Assembly: GCA_016763855.1 (NCBI GenBank)
Contig: JAESSY010000167.1
Location: 1 to 39,722 of the forward strand
Direction of reading: 5' to 3'
Length of the DNA stretch: 39,722 nucleotides
Source: Pseudomonadales bacterium
GTDB taxonomy: Bacteria > Pseudomonadota > Gammaproteobacteria > Pseudomonadales > Azotimanducaceae
Part shown: positions 1 to 8,912 of the stretch, piece after piece
How positions within the stretch are numbered: the stretch's first letter is position 1
How the letters are laid out: the number at the start of each line of letters is the position of its first letter
The notes under the pieces: generated by a model
The model's database searches: none
Told to the model about the DNA's origin: nothing
What the model saw: the letters and a program-made list of their open reading frames with translations, nothing else
Program-made: the position numbers and the translations under genes

Positions 1-112
1 CGCCATCAAATAGTCCTTGGCGAACGCCGGAAGAAAGTGGATTTACGGGTGGATTATCAATACTGAGTAAGGCGATTTCACCGCGCTTTTCGTAATGTAC
101 AGTGCCTTTCAT
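1..112 (-). CDS. Crotonase-type enzyme of fatty-acid oxidation, N-terminal fragment
   Basis: Only the first 37 codons lie in the window; the gene runs off the left edge. The ATG at 110-112 (minus strand) is preceded by a GGAGAA ribosome-binding site. The translated start contains the segment DNPPVNPLSSGVRQGL. This is typical of the first strand and loop of enoyl-CoA hydratase/isomerase (crotonase) domains, especially those fused to a 3-hydroxyacyl-CoA dehydrogenase. The likely role is hydration of enoyl-CoA during beta-oxidation. Whether the full protein is bifunctional cannot be seen here. It may be co-oriented with the downstream genes but is separated from the next one by about 190 non-coding bases. 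Confidence 0.7.
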   Translation of the reverse strand, partial: MKGTVHYEKRGEIALLSIDNPPVNPLSSGVRQGLFDG

Positions 113-301
113 TGTCGTTCTCCGCTTCTCTAATAAAAAATGTTAAGCATTAATTGCTCCGCAGTATACCCCAGTGAACTTAACAGCTATACAGGACAGA
201 GAGATAGACAAGGCCTTGATAGGAATACATTTTTTTGGTGAATTCTAAGCGAGTGGTTGCTATTTTAGATGGGTAGCCTCTGGTTTGGCTAAACAGGCAT
301 C

Positions 302-1339
302 CTAGATGCAGGGAAAACCTTGATCTTTCCAATCTTGGAAACCATCCTGGAGATGATTGCATTGAGAAATGTAATGTTCGGGAATTCGATCGAGCGCGAG
401 AGAGGAGCGTTCACCGTATGCACACATAAAGATAAGCGCATAACCCGCTTTCAATATGAGGTCAATCTCGCCGCCTGTGGTTAGTGCTTTATCTAGGTTT
501 TGATAAGGAATGTTTTTGAAGCCTTCAATTGTGCCCCGCTGTTTAATTTCGTTTTCTTCTCGTAGATCGATAAAATACACATTATCTTTTTTCAATTGTT
601 CTGACAGCTGCGAGCTCGACATACTGGATTGGGGGTTATGGTCTTGATCAAGTGTCGATCCGACTAACATATTGGCTGGGACCACGACATCCATCATTTC
701 TGGCCTTTGTAAATCAAGATTGTTCATGATCTCGATAAATTCATCTCTTGTTTTTCCATTTATCCGTTGGTTTTCGATTTTCTCTTGTTCAATTAAGGAA
801 AATTGTTCACCTTTGTAGTCATGACCAGGATAGATATGGGTATGTCCCGGAAGTGTAAATATTTTTTTCATGAGTGAATCGTACAAATCGCCTGGGTCAC
901 CGTGCTGGAAGTCAGTTCGACCATTTCCTCTGATTAAAAGCGTGTCCCCCGTAAACAATATGTTACGGCGTTCAAGGTAAAGGCAAATTGAGTCATTGGT
1001 ATGACCAGGCGTATAGATCACCTGTAAGTCGATGCCTTCAATACCGATTGTGTCACCATCCATAAGCCTTTGAGAAAGTTTTTCTGATTGGTTTTTTTCA
1101 TGTGCGCAGGTAATACAACCTGTCAGTCTTCTCAACTTGGACATGCCAGTAAAATGATCGGCATGCAGATGTGTATCGATAACTTTTATCAAGCGTAATT
1201 GGTTTTGGCCCAAGAGCTTTAAGTAATCATCTACGTGTTCTAATACAGGATCGATTATAAGCGCATCAGCATTTCGGGATTTCGCTAACAAATAGGTATA
1301 GGTAGATGAAGCTTCGTCAAAGAGGCGATGGAAAATCAT
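302..1339 (-). CDS. Persulfide dioxygenase-rhodanese fusion (MBL fold)
   Basis: A 345-residue cytoplasmic protein with two domains. Residues 1 to about 235 are a metallo-beta-lactamase fold of the ETHE1/persulfide dioxygenase type. The THLHADH motif is near residue 56, TPGHTNDS supplies a further His, and a metal-binding Asp sits in FTGDTLLIRGNGRTDFQ. GRTDFQ is a hallmark of ETHE1-like enzymes. Residues about 245-345 are a rhodanese domain with the active-site loop CAYGERS. Known fusions of this kind oxidise glutathione persulfide or polysulfide to sulfite and pass sulfur to or from thiosulfate. The gene lies 39 bases after the amidohydrolase on the same strand. No linked sulfide:quinone oxidoreductase is visible in the window. 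A glyoxalase-II-like hydrolase is a less likely alternative. Confidence 0.85.
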   Translation of the reverse strand: MIFHRLFDEASSTYTYLLAKSRNADALIIDPVLEHVDDYLKLLGQNQLRLIKVIDTHLHADHFTGMSKLRRLTGCITCAHEKNQSEKLSQRLMDGDTIGIEGIDLQVIYTPGHTNDSICLYLERRNILFTGDTLLIRGNGRTDFQHGDPGDLYDSLMKKIFTLPGHTHIYPGHDYKGEQFSLIEQEKIENQRINGKTRDEFIEIMNNLDLQRPEMMDVVVPANMLVGSTLDQDHNPQSSMSSSQLSEQLKKDNVYFIDLREENEIKQRGTIEGFKNIPYQNLDKALTTGGEIDLILKAGYALIFMCAYGERSSLALDRIPEHYISQCNHLQDGFQDWKDQGFPCI

Positions 1340-1378
1340 TTGTTGAGTTCAATATCCTTATTTGTTGCAATTTTGAGT

Positions 1379-3115
1379 TTAGTCGACATTCATCGAATTT
1401 GTCGCGCCTTTACCCCGGACAAGTTTACCGGGTAGAGCGCCGGTGTGTTGTCCGTTTTCAAAAGTCACTTCGCCGGACTTTATGGTTATTTCATATCCTT
1501 CTACTCTCTGTACAAGGCGTCTACCACCGGCGGGTAAATCGAAAATGGCCTCGGGTCTATGCAGACGAAGATTTTCAAAGTCAATCACATTGATATCAGC
1601 AATCAACCCTTCTTTGATGAGTCCTCGATCCATCATGTCATACGCTTCCGCAGTCTTTCGCGTGAGGGATTGAACGATAAATTCCAAGGGTAGGGTATCT
1701 CCTTTGACCCTATCTCGTCCCCAGTGGGAGAGAATGAAAGAAGGCATGCCTGCATCTGCGATAACACCGCAATGAGCGCCGCCATCGCTGAGACCCATAA
1801 TGACATTAGGGTGTTGCATTAATTTACGATGGGCATTTAAATTGTACTCTGCGTATCCTCCAAGTGGTTGATAAAATAATTCTTTGCCTTCGGATTCCAA
1901 GAGGAGGTCATACATGGCTTCAAGGGAGCTGATATTCCGAGACGAGGCTATTGCTGCAATGCTGTCATTTTCATCCGGTTCATAATTTGGATTTTCTCCC
2001 AATGGGAAAACAATTTTCATCAGTGCTTCGATATCACCCAGTAGTTCTGATTGGATCAGTGTTTTTTCGCTTAGGATTTGTTTCTTAATTTCTGGTTGAC
2101 GCATCAAAGCTAATTTTTCATCGTGATCCAATGAAGCAATCTGGCTTGCATAAGTTGGATGTCCAACAAATGCGTGAAAGCTGCTCTGGAGACCATGGAG
2201 AATACCCGTGGGTCGTCCTGCCATCTGAGGTAAAATTTCCATCCCATCAGTACGCGCTTCTTCTGCAATTTTGTAAAGCTTTCCGTTTTCGTAGGCTGCA
2301 GCGGAAGTTGCAATCAGGGTTACTTTCTTTCCTGTTTCCTTGGCAAACTGTTTCACCCATTGCCATTCGTCATCGTCTCCCAGATTGTCTGAAACCAGTT
2401 CAAATATACCGTGTTCCAAGCCTTTCATAGCTAAACCCAGTTGTAGCATTTCATCACTACCTGCAAAGGTCCCAGGTACGTAGTCACCATGGATGTCTTT
2501 GTGCAAAAGTGTTCTTGAGCTGGAAAAGCCGAGGGCGCCCGCTTTGACACCTTCTCGGACCAGGGAGGCCATTTGCGAGATTTCTGCTTCGGTGGGGGCT
2601 TCTGTACAGCGGTCTCCCATTACATAAGCGCGAATAGGACCGTGGGGAACTTGAGTTGCGACGTCCATCGTTCTAGGCATTTGTTCAAGGGCATCAAGAT
2701 ACTCTGGGAAGGTTTCCCATTGCCAATTAATACCCTCTGCCAATGCCGCGCCTGGAATATCTTCTACTCCCTCCATTAACTCAATCAGGAATTGCTCTTG
2801 TCCTGGCTTAACGGGGGCAAATCCAACACCGCAATTACCCATCACGACAGTGGTTACACCGTGCCAGCTTGAAGGGGCGAGGATAGGATCCCATGTGGCC
2901 TGACCATCGTAGTGGGTATGGATATCTACCCAACCTGGGGTAACGAGTTTCCCTGTGGCATCAATGACTTGCTCAGCTTGTTCTTTATCCGAATCTGAAA
3001 TTTCTCCGACAACGGCAATTAGACCGTCCTTAATACCTATATCTGAGACAAAACGATCCTGACCAGAACCATCGATTATGGTGCCGTTTTCAATGACAAG
3101 TTCAAAGTGTGACAT
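1379..3115 (-). CDS. D-aminoacylase-like amidohydrolase (amidohydrolase 3 family)
   Basis: A 578-residue enzyme of the amidohydrolase superfamily. The N-terminal metal site VDIHTHYDGQ (near residue 63) is followed by GVTTVVMGNCGVGFAP, whose Cys is a metal ligand in N-acyl-D-amino-acid deacylases. The C-terminal part has the MGLSDGGAHCG segment with the catalytic Asp. The C-terminal beta-sandwich (DINVIDFENLRL... LPAGGRRLVQRVEGYEITI) completes the composite domain. Length and motifs fit the large group annotated as N-acyl-D-amino-acid deacylase/D-aminoacylase-like proteins. The true substrate is unknown. There is no signal peptide. The start is ATG. It probably shares a transcript with the persulfide dioxygenase fusion 39 bases downstream, but no metabolic link between the two is obvious. 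Confidence 0.85.
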   Translation of the reverse strand: MSHFELVIENGTIIDGSGQDRFVSDIGIKDGLIAVVGEISDSDKEQAEQVIDATGKLVTPGWVDIHTHYDGQATWDPILAPSSWHGVTTVVMGNCGVGFAPVKPGQEQFLIELMEGVEDIPGAALAEGINWQWETFPEYLDALEQMPRTMDVATQVPHGPIRAYVMGDRCTEAPTEAEISQMASLVREGVKAGALGFSSSRTLLHKDIHGDYVPGTFAGSDEMLQLGLAMKGLEHGIFELVSDNLGDDDEWQWVKQFAKETGKKVTLIATSAAAYENGKLYKIAEEARTDGMEILPQMAGRPTGILHGLQSSFHAFVGHPTYASQIASLDHDEKLALMRQPEIKKQILSEKTLIQSELLGDIEALMKIVFPLGENPNYEPDENDSIAAIASSRNISSLEAMYDLLLESEGKELFYQPLGGYAEYNLNAHRKLMQHPNVIMGLSDGGAHCGVIADAGMPSFILSHWGRDRVKGDTLPLEFIVQSLTRKTAEAYDMMDRGLIKEGLIADINVIDFENLRLHRPEAIFDLPAGGRRLVQRVEGYEITIKSGEVTFENGQHTGALPGKLVRGKGATNSMNVD

Positions 3116-3195
3116 AAACTGCTTCTCATATAGGAATCTGAGATCAAGGTATCCAATTAATTGGGTTCTGTCTAGGAAAGACTGTCAAAACTAGT

Positions 3196-4179
3196 TTATC
3201 TAGGCACCGATATCTGACCGTTGATATCTCTGGTGCGAATATTGCCACTACCTTTTGATTCAAGTAAGAAGTCACCTCCAACTCGACTAACCCTAACATT
3301 GCCTGAGCCGTCCCGTCCGATAGAGACTGAACCGTTGATGTCAGATATATCAATATTGCCGCTGCCATCGCTTTCGACCACGACACTCTGTTGAATGTCC
3401 TCAATATCAATATCGCCGGAACCATCTCTTTCAATATGGACGGTGCCGCTAATTCTGCTGATTTCTATATTTCCTGAGCTATCCCGGGGAATATAGACAT
3501 CACCTTCTACATCTCTAATATCCATGCGTCCTGAACTATCAGTTACTTCTAAATTACCCCTCAAGCCTCTTATGTCGATATTGCCGGAAGAGTCTTTAAT
3601 GATCAGTTTTGAATCGCTATCAGTGGAATAACTGTTAGATATACGAATGTTCCCTGAGCTGTCATCGACCCCAATGAGACGTGTATTTTTTACTGAGAGA
3701 TTACCGCTTGAGTCCCGTAATTCCAAAGCCAAGTCTTTGGGTAAGTTTAGCCTTAGATCCATGTAGGCGTAGTCTGCGTGCCAATCTTTACGGTTGTAAG
3801 GAATGATGGCCGTCAGGATAAGAGAAGTTTTAGTTTGTTCAATATCAATCAACATGGCATCCAGATATTTAAGTTCATCGGTACAAACTTCAGCTATCAA
3901 TTCTATGATGTCTGAATTATTACCCACAACAACCAGATCACCAGCAAGCGCATTTAGAACAAGCGCTTCGATGTTTTCTCTGGGGAAAGTGTGTTCAATT
4001 GTTTTGCTTTCATCGCAACCCCATCCTGATCCCAGAGCCGTTTGCTGAAGTGAGAGGAGTATTAATACACATAGGGAAAGTAGCTGAAGCTTAGGATGGG
4101 TAAAGGGACTAGAACATTTCTGAAAAAGAGAAATTGGAACAATAGAAATCGCAATAAATGAAAACATAGCTAGTCTCAT
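3196..4179 (-). CDS. Exported 19-residue-repeat protein (DUF4097-like)
   Basis: A 327-residue protein. The start ATG at 4177-4179 has an AAGGA ribosome-binding site. The N-terminus has two hydrophobic stretches (about residues 3-18 and 30-48), the second ending in a plausible signal-peptidase site (TALGSG). The C-terminal 190 residues are a ladder of near-perfect 19-residue units starting D(S/G)SGN(I/V). About nine units are recognisable and the last six or seven keep exact register. Such periodic short strands suggest a right-handed beta-solenoid as in DUF4097/adhesin-like proteins. A periplasmic or surface location is inferred. No catalytic motif is visible. The function is unknown. Neighbouring genes do not help. 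Confidence 0.75.
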   Translation of the reverse strand: MRLAMFSFIAISIVPISLFQKCSSPFTHPKLQLLSLCVLILLSLQQTALGSGWGCDESKTIEHTFPRENIEALVLNALAGDLVVVGNNSDIIELIAEVCTDELKYLDAMLIDIEQTKTSLILTAIIPYNRKDWHADYAYMDLRLNLPKDLALELRDSSGNLSVKNTRLIGVDDSSGNIRISNSYSTDSDSKLIIKDSSGNIDIRGLRGNLEVTDSSGRMDIRDVEGDVYIPRDSSGNIEISRISGTVHIERDGSGDIDIEDIQQSVVVESDGSGNIDISDINGSVSIGRDGSGNVRVSRVGGDFLLESKGSGNIRTRDINGQISVPR

Positions 4180-4426
4180 TGAGTTATTTCGTCCTTAGAC
4201 GCCTGTTACTGGCACAAGGTTTATAATGGCACAGGTTTAACAGCGAATTTTATTTGCTGTAAAAAATATGTCACAGCTTTGTGAATAGTGTGTAACGCTA
4301 ACATGACACGAGTTTAACGCCTATATATCGGGACATTAAAGGTAATTCTGGACTGGGTGTCACTTATGCCGATGATATTTATGCGCTTAGTAAATTCAAG
4401 TTATTGATTTAATTCGATATATTATC

Positions 4427-4443
4427 TGGCACAGAAACTGCTT
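4427..4443 (+). promoter_or_regulatory. Candidate sigma-54 (-24/-12) promoter
   Basis: TGGCACAGAAACTGCTT has GG at 4428-4429 and GC at 4440-4441 with exactly ten bases between. This is the defining spacing of RpoN promoters, and the -24 half TGGCAC is perfect. Transcription would start near 4453 on the plus strand, where no protein gene follows. It could drive a small RNA, or the match could be chance. Confidence 0.4.
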
Positions 4444-4588
4444 ACTATATAGAGTGTAGTAGAGTGCTAAAGTGACATTAAGTGCATTAGCATTGAAGTG
4501 TTTGCTAGAACCGATTGGGTAAGCCGTTACCTGATCACCTTAGCTTTCCCGTTGCATTAAGTAGTAGCACGGGTGGTCTCGATGAGGA

Positions 4589-4634
4589 CATTCTTGGGCA
4601 AGAATGGGGGGATGGGAGCAAAAAGCTCCTATCC
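4589..4634 (+). ncRNA. Two adjacent stem-loops, candidate small RNA
   Basis: CATTCTT (4589-4595) pairs with AAGAATG (4600-4606) across a GGGC loop. Three bases later GGATGGGAGC (4610-4619) pairs with GCTCCTATCC (4625-4634) across an AAAAA loop, with one G-U pair. A run of seven T lies at 4654-4660, too far from the stem for a classical terminator. The structure lies about 140 bases after a sigma-54-like promoter on the same strand. A non-coding RNA is an inference; no known family is recognised. Confidence 0.3.
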
Positions 4635-4705
4635 AATCCTCGCTTCTATATGGTTTTTTTCACACTCTCTTGTATATCCATTAGTACATTACGATTTGAT
4701 GAGAA

Positions 4706-5470
4706 TCAAATATTGTAATTTTCGAGTTGATTAATTCTAATCATTGCTTTGATTTCCTGAATATAAGCCTCGCCTCGCTCAGAGTAGCGAATAAGACCAT
4801 CGGCTAACTTTGCCCCACTCAAGCTTTGTTTTGTTTCTCTTTGTTTGGCCCGTATCGCGCGTAATTCTTTATAAGCGGAATGGGAATTTAACATCCTAAT
4901 ATAATAGTCAACACCATCCTGTACCCGATTGAACTTTGCTACCTCATGAGCTAGACCTTCATCTCGACTCAGAGGTGTAATACCGCAGCCTTATGTAAAA
5001 CACCAGATGCCAAAGAAATTCTTCCCCTTTTTTGCGAATCGAGAAGTCCCCCATGCTGATTCGTTAGCAGACTGCGCTAAAATCAGCGAGGCAGGAACGC
5101 GATCAATTCGATTGAGTAGGGCATCAATTGCTTCAAAATCTGGCGTCGTATTCTTTGGCAGTTTGTATTTATGTATATAGCTTGTCAGTATTAATTGGTC
5201 AGATTGGCTCAGTTTTTTAGCTGAACTCATCGAAAGTAGAATTTCTCTTTCTACCATAACGCGTTTGTTGGATTGACGTATCAGGGGCAGCATGTATTCA
5301 AAAAACGCATGTTTCTTTTTCTTTACATCGATATACGCTTTAAAGTCAGGGATGCTTTCTTCGGTTTGAGAATCGCGGCCTGAACCCTGACGATATTCGT
5401 GAATCAAGCCGATAACAATAACGGTCACCAGGATAATAGGTATTACTAGATATTCTTTCAACTGATCCAC
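4706..5470 (-). pseudogene. bax: Bax-type glucosaminidase, interrupted by an in-frame TAA
   Basis: The frame opens with GTG at 5468-5470, a membrane anchor (residues about 8-24) and a glucosaminidase domain with LILAQSANESAWGTSRFAKKG, which includes the catalytic Glu region. It reaches FFGIWCFT and then hits TAA at 4991-4993. Reading on in the same frame without any shift gives GCGITPLSRDEGLAHEVAKF, then LNSHSAYKELR and GLIRYSERGEAYIQEI. These are the expected C-terminal parts of Bax. A single base change (for example CAA or GAA to TAA) therefore splits a roughly 250-residue gene. The N-terminal piece (159 residues) lacks the conserved C-terminal third. Loss of function is likely. A sequencing error or readthrough cannot be excluded. 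Confidence 0.8.
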
Positions 5471-5531
5471 TTTTAGCCAGCCCTCATAAACAGATATTTA
5501 ACCAGAATACGTAAGAAGAATAAGCTCTAGT

Positions 5532-6965
5532 CTATTCAGGGGGTGTTCTGATCACCAGTAGTTTTATTTCTGTCATGTCTTCCATGGCAAATTTAACACC
5601 CTCTCGACCGAGGCCGCTTTCTTTTACACCGCCGTAAGGCATGTGATCGACTCGCCAAGATGGAACGTCACCAATGACGACGCCCCCGACTTCTAGTGTG
5701 TCCCATGCTTTTTGCATTTTGTAGAGATCCCGGGTAAAGATGCCTGCCTGTAAGCCAAATTGACTATCATTGACTGATTTAAGCGCTTCGTCGAAGTCGC
5801 TGAACTTGCTAATATTGGCTAGTGGCCCAAATGCTTCTTCAGTATTGGCTTTACACTCGCGCCCGACGTTTTCAAGGAGTGTAGCCTCAAGCATATTCCC
5901 TTCACGCTTTCCGCCACATAGCAAAGTCGCACCGGCTTCTACGGCTTCTTCTATCCAGCCGGAAAGACGGGAAGCTTCTTTCTCGGAAATCATTGGGCCG
6001 ATAAAGGTTTCTCGATCTTTTGGATCACCCATCTTGAGCTGACTTGTTTTGGTGACCAGCTTTTCTTTGAAATCATCGTACACTTTTTCATGAACAATAA
6101 TCCGTTGTACCCCAATACAACTTTGACCTGACTGATAGAACGCACCGAATATGACGCGTTCAACTGCATCATCAACGTTAGCATCTTCATCAACGATAAC
6201 AGCCGCATTGCCGCCGAGTTCTAGTACTACTGGCTTTTTGCCTGCCTTTTCTTTTAGTTGCCAACCCACAACCGGAGAGCCTGTAAAGCTGAGTAATTTG
6301 AGCCGATCATCTTCTGTGAATAGGTTAGCGCCTTCTCGTCTACAGGGTAGTATGGAGAATGCACCTTCAGGCAAATTTGTTTCAGCTAGGACTTCGCCGA
6401 TGATCAATGCACCGATGGGTGTGAGGCTAGCGGGTTTGAGAATAAAAGGACAACCCACGGCAAGAGCGGGTGCGATCTTGTGTGCGGCTAAGTTTAACGG
6501 AAAATTGAAGGGGCTGATAAAGGAACAGGGCCCAATTGGCATGCGTTTCCACATGCCAGTATAACCTTTTGCCCTTGGGGCGATGTCGAGAGGTAGTACT
6601 TCTCCGGTCATGCGTACAGATTCTTCCGCCGCAATTTGGAAGGTGTCAATGAGGCGAGTTACTTCTCCCTCAGCGTCTTTAATGGGTTTACCTGCTTCAA
6701 TACAAAGCGCTTCAGCCATTTCATTAAATCTCTCTCGAAAACGCATGACACAATGTTCAAGGATGGCTTTTCGTTCAAAGGCTGCCATATTCTTAACGGC
6801 TTCTTCTGCCCGACAGGCAGCGCCAATTGCTGCATCTATTGTAGCGGTATCTGCCATGGCAACTTTGGTGGCAACTTCACCCGTGTATTTATCTGTAACC
6901 AATAGATCTTCGTTAGCAAATACGGCTTTATTGGCAAGGTAATAAGGATATTTATCATTTAACAT
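5532..6965 (-). CDS. NAD(P)-dependent aldehyde dehydrogenase
   Basis: A 477-residue protein of the aldehyde dehydrogenase superfamily. The catalytic Glu lies in VLELGGNAAVIV (about residue 250) and the nucleophilic Cys in YQSGQSCIGVQR (about residue 285). FGPLANI and the C-terminal PYGGVKESGLGREG motif are typical. FISPFNFPLNL contributes the conserved Asn of the oxyanion hole. It lacks a signal peptide. It lies 45 bases downstream of the thiamine-diphosphate enzyme on the same strand, so the two are probably co-transcribed. The latter could release an aldehyde that this enzyme oxidises, but the substrate is not identifiable from sequence. The start ATG at 6963-6965 gives a normal family length. 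Confidence 0.9.
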   Translation of the reverse strand: MLNDKYPYYLANKAVFANEDLLVTDKYTGEVATKVAMADTATIDAAIGAACRAEEAVKNMAAFERKAILEHCVMRFRERFNEMAEALCIEAGKPIKDAEGEVTRLIDTFQIAAEESVRMTGEVLPLDIAPRAKGYTGMWKRMPIGPCSFISPFNFPLNLAAHKIAPALAVGCPFILKPASLTPIGALIIGEVLAETNLPEGAFSILPCRREGANLFTEDDRLKLLSFTGSPVVGWQLKEKAGKKPVVLELGGNAAVIVDEDANVDDAVERVIFGAFYQSGQSCIGVQRIIVHEKVYDDFKEKLVTKTSQLKMGDPKDRETFIGPMISEKEASRLSGWIEEAVEAGATLLCGGKREGNMLEATLLENVGRECKANTEEAFGPLANISKFSDFDEALKSVNDSQFGLQAGIFTRDLYKMQKAWDTLEVGGVVIGDVPSWRVDHMPYGGVKESGLGREGVKFAMEDMTEIKLLVIRTPPE

Positions 6966-7010
6966 TATCTTATCCTGAGTTGATCTTTAATTTAATCTTT
7001 AGTTTGATCC

Positions 7011-8663
7011 TTAGATTGAGGTCGCAATGTCGCCAAGTCTTTTTGTTAGCAACATATTTTCTCTATAATCTATGGGAATGACAATCAGGCTCGGTCCAGA
7101 TTCATCGAATGCTTTTTTAATAGTAGGCACAAGATCTTTGGATCTTTCAACCATGTGACCGTTCCATCCAAATGATTCTGCGAGTAGGGCCCAATCAGGA
7201 TTGTTAAAACTCAACTCTGTGTGGGAACCAAATTGATTTTCTTGCTTCCAGGCGATCAGGCCGTACATGTTATCTTCCCATACCATCACGGTGATATTGA
7301 CGTTGAGTCGTTTGGCAGTTTCCATTTCTTGTACGTTCATCAAAAAGCCAGCATCACCACAAATCGCTAGGATATTTCTATCGGGATAGACCATGCCTGC
7401 TGCGATCGCACCGGGAAGTGCAAATCCCATCGAACAAAATCCGTTTGGAATCAGACAAGTATTGGGTTCATGGCATTGAAAATGGCGAGCGATCCACATC
7501 TTATGGGCACCGACATCAGATAGTAAAATGTCATTTGGTCCCATTGCTTCTCTACAATCCCAAAGCACTTTTTGAGGACGTATAACGCCTTCTACATCAT
7601 CGTCCTTATACTCGGACAATTCGCTCTTCATAATCTCTCTGGCCTTAGCTTGCATCGAAAAATCCCAGTCTGGGATACCATCTCTATCGACTCTTTCATT
7701 TAGCATCCATAGTGTATGGGCTAGATCCCCTATGATCTCCCACTGTGGATTATAAGCTTCATCGATTTCCGCGGGTAGAAAATCAGCGTGAATGATGGGC
7801 TTTTCTCCGTTAGCATTCCAAAGGCTTGGATGGTATTCGACCATATCAAATCCCAAGGTGATGATGAGATCCGCAGCATTGATGGCATGAAAGACGACGT
7901 CTTTGGCTTGTAAGCCTGCTGTATACAAACAGTATGGCGCGTCCATATCAACACACCCCTTGGCCATAAAAGTAGATATCACGCCGATGCCAGTTTTCTC
8001 GCAGAACATCCGTAATTGCTTTGAGGCTCTTTTTCTAATACAGCCATTACCCGCCAAAATAATGGGATTCTTCGCAGCTTTAATTTGCTCCCAGGATCGC
8101 TCCAATGCTTTGTCATCTGCTACTGGTCGGCGGAACCGAACAGGTTGCATGGGTAATTTGTCTGTATCTCTGCTGGCGATATCTTCTGGAAGTTCGATCA
8201 GGACAGCACCGGGTTTTTCAGTTCTGATGATACGAATACCTTTGCGAATAATCTCGGGAATGGTATTTTCATGAAGGACAGTTTGGGACCATTTTGTAAC
8301 GGGTGAGAACATGCCAACCACATCCATCACTTGATGAGACTCTTTGTGTAGTCGCTCCGAAGAACCCTGACCGGTGAGGACAAGCATCGGAGCCCTATCC
8401 ATATTCGCGTCTGCTACGCCGGTAATAAGGTTTGTCGCACCAGGACCTAAGGTGCCTAAACATCCTGCTGGTTCTCCGGTCAATCTCCCATATATTTCAG
8501 CCATGAAGGCTGCCCCTTGTTCATGTCGAGTAAGGATAAATTTTATTTGTTTGGATTTCTCCAGAGATATCATGAAGTCGGCATTTTCTTCTCCTGGAAC
8601 ACCGAAGATATATTCTATGCCTTCAATTTCCAAACATTTTACAAATAGGTCAGATGCCTTCAT
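7011..8663 (-). CDS. Thiamine-diphosphate enzyme, acetolactate-synthase large-subunit-like
   Basis: A 550-residue protein with the three-domain layout of the TPP-dependent decarboxylase family. The N-terminal pyrimidine-binding domain carries the catalytic Glu in GVPGEENADF (residue 25 or 26). The middle domain holds IILAGNGCIRKRASKQL. The C-terminal diphosphate-binding domain has GDAGFLMNVQEMETA followed by DNMYGLI, the metal-binding motif. The best family match is catabolic acetolactate synthase (pyruvate to acetolactate). Pairing with an aldehyde dehydrogenase and absence of an ilvN-like small subunit argue against a purely biosynthetic role. A 2-oxoacid decarboxylase or another carboligase is possible. 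Confidence 0.85.
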   Translation of the reverse strand: MKASDLFVKCLEIEGIEYIFGVPGEENADFMISLEKSKQIKFILTRHEQGAAFMAEIYGRLTGEPAGCLGTLGPGATNLITGVADANMDRAPMLVLTGQGSSERLHKESHQVMDVVGMFSPVTKWSQTVLHENTIPEIIRKGIRIIRTEKPGAVLIELPEDIASRDTDKLPMQPVRFRRPVADDKALERSWEQIKAAKNPIILAGNGCIRKRASKQLRMFCEKTGIGVISTFMAKGCVDMDAPYCLYTAGLQAKDVVFHAINAADLIITLGFDMVEYHPSLWNANGEKPIIHADFLPAEIDEAYNPQWEIIGDLAHTLWMLNERVDRDGIPDWDFSMQAKAREIMKSELSEYKDDDVEGVIRPQKVLWDCREAMGPNDILLSDVGAHKMWIARHFQCHEPNTCLIPNGFCSMGFALPGAIAAGMVYPDRNILAICGDAGFLMNVQEMETAKRLNVNITVMVWEDNMYGLIAWKQENQFGSHTELSFNNPDWALLAESFGWNGHMVERSKDLVPTIKKAFDESGPSLIVIPIDYRENMLLTKRLGDIATSI

Positions 8664-8912
8664 TTTTATTATCCTTCAGGAGTTAGGTTGTAGAGATGGC
8701 ATTATGCTCTCATTGTATTGAGAATCAACTGAACCTAGGAGACAAAAAAATTTATGCATGACGAAGAAAACACAGAACTATCGTTAGTAAAGAAATCAAA
8801 CACTTAAGGCAGTTATTGGTTCCAAATTCTTTGCAGTGCTTGAGCACGTATTTCTGTGAGAGTATATGTTTTGAACAATACTGGCGTGATGCAGGTCGAT
8901 TTGGTTTGAGAC

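Larger units (their letters stand above)
4180..4705. other. 526-base non-coding stretch with promoter-like and hairpin signals
   Basis: No convincing protein gene lies here. A 67-codon plus-strand reading frame (4515-4718) has no ribosome-binding site and no recognisable sequence. The stretch separates the minus-strand repeat protein from the 3' end of the broken bax gene. It contains a sigma-54-like element (4427-4443) and two adjacent stem-loops (4589-4606 and 4610-4634), listed separately. A TGCTAA...TTAGCA inverted pair lies at about 4470-4490. Confidence 0.6.

Noticed and set aside
4515-4718. 67-codon plus-strand reading frame
   Set aside because: No ribosome-binding site or recognisable sequence, and it runs through the two stem-loops.
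6151-6942. Long plus-strand frames opposite the aldehyde dehydrogenase
   Set aside because: Low-complexity Ser/Ala-rich products typical of antisense shadows of a conserved gene.
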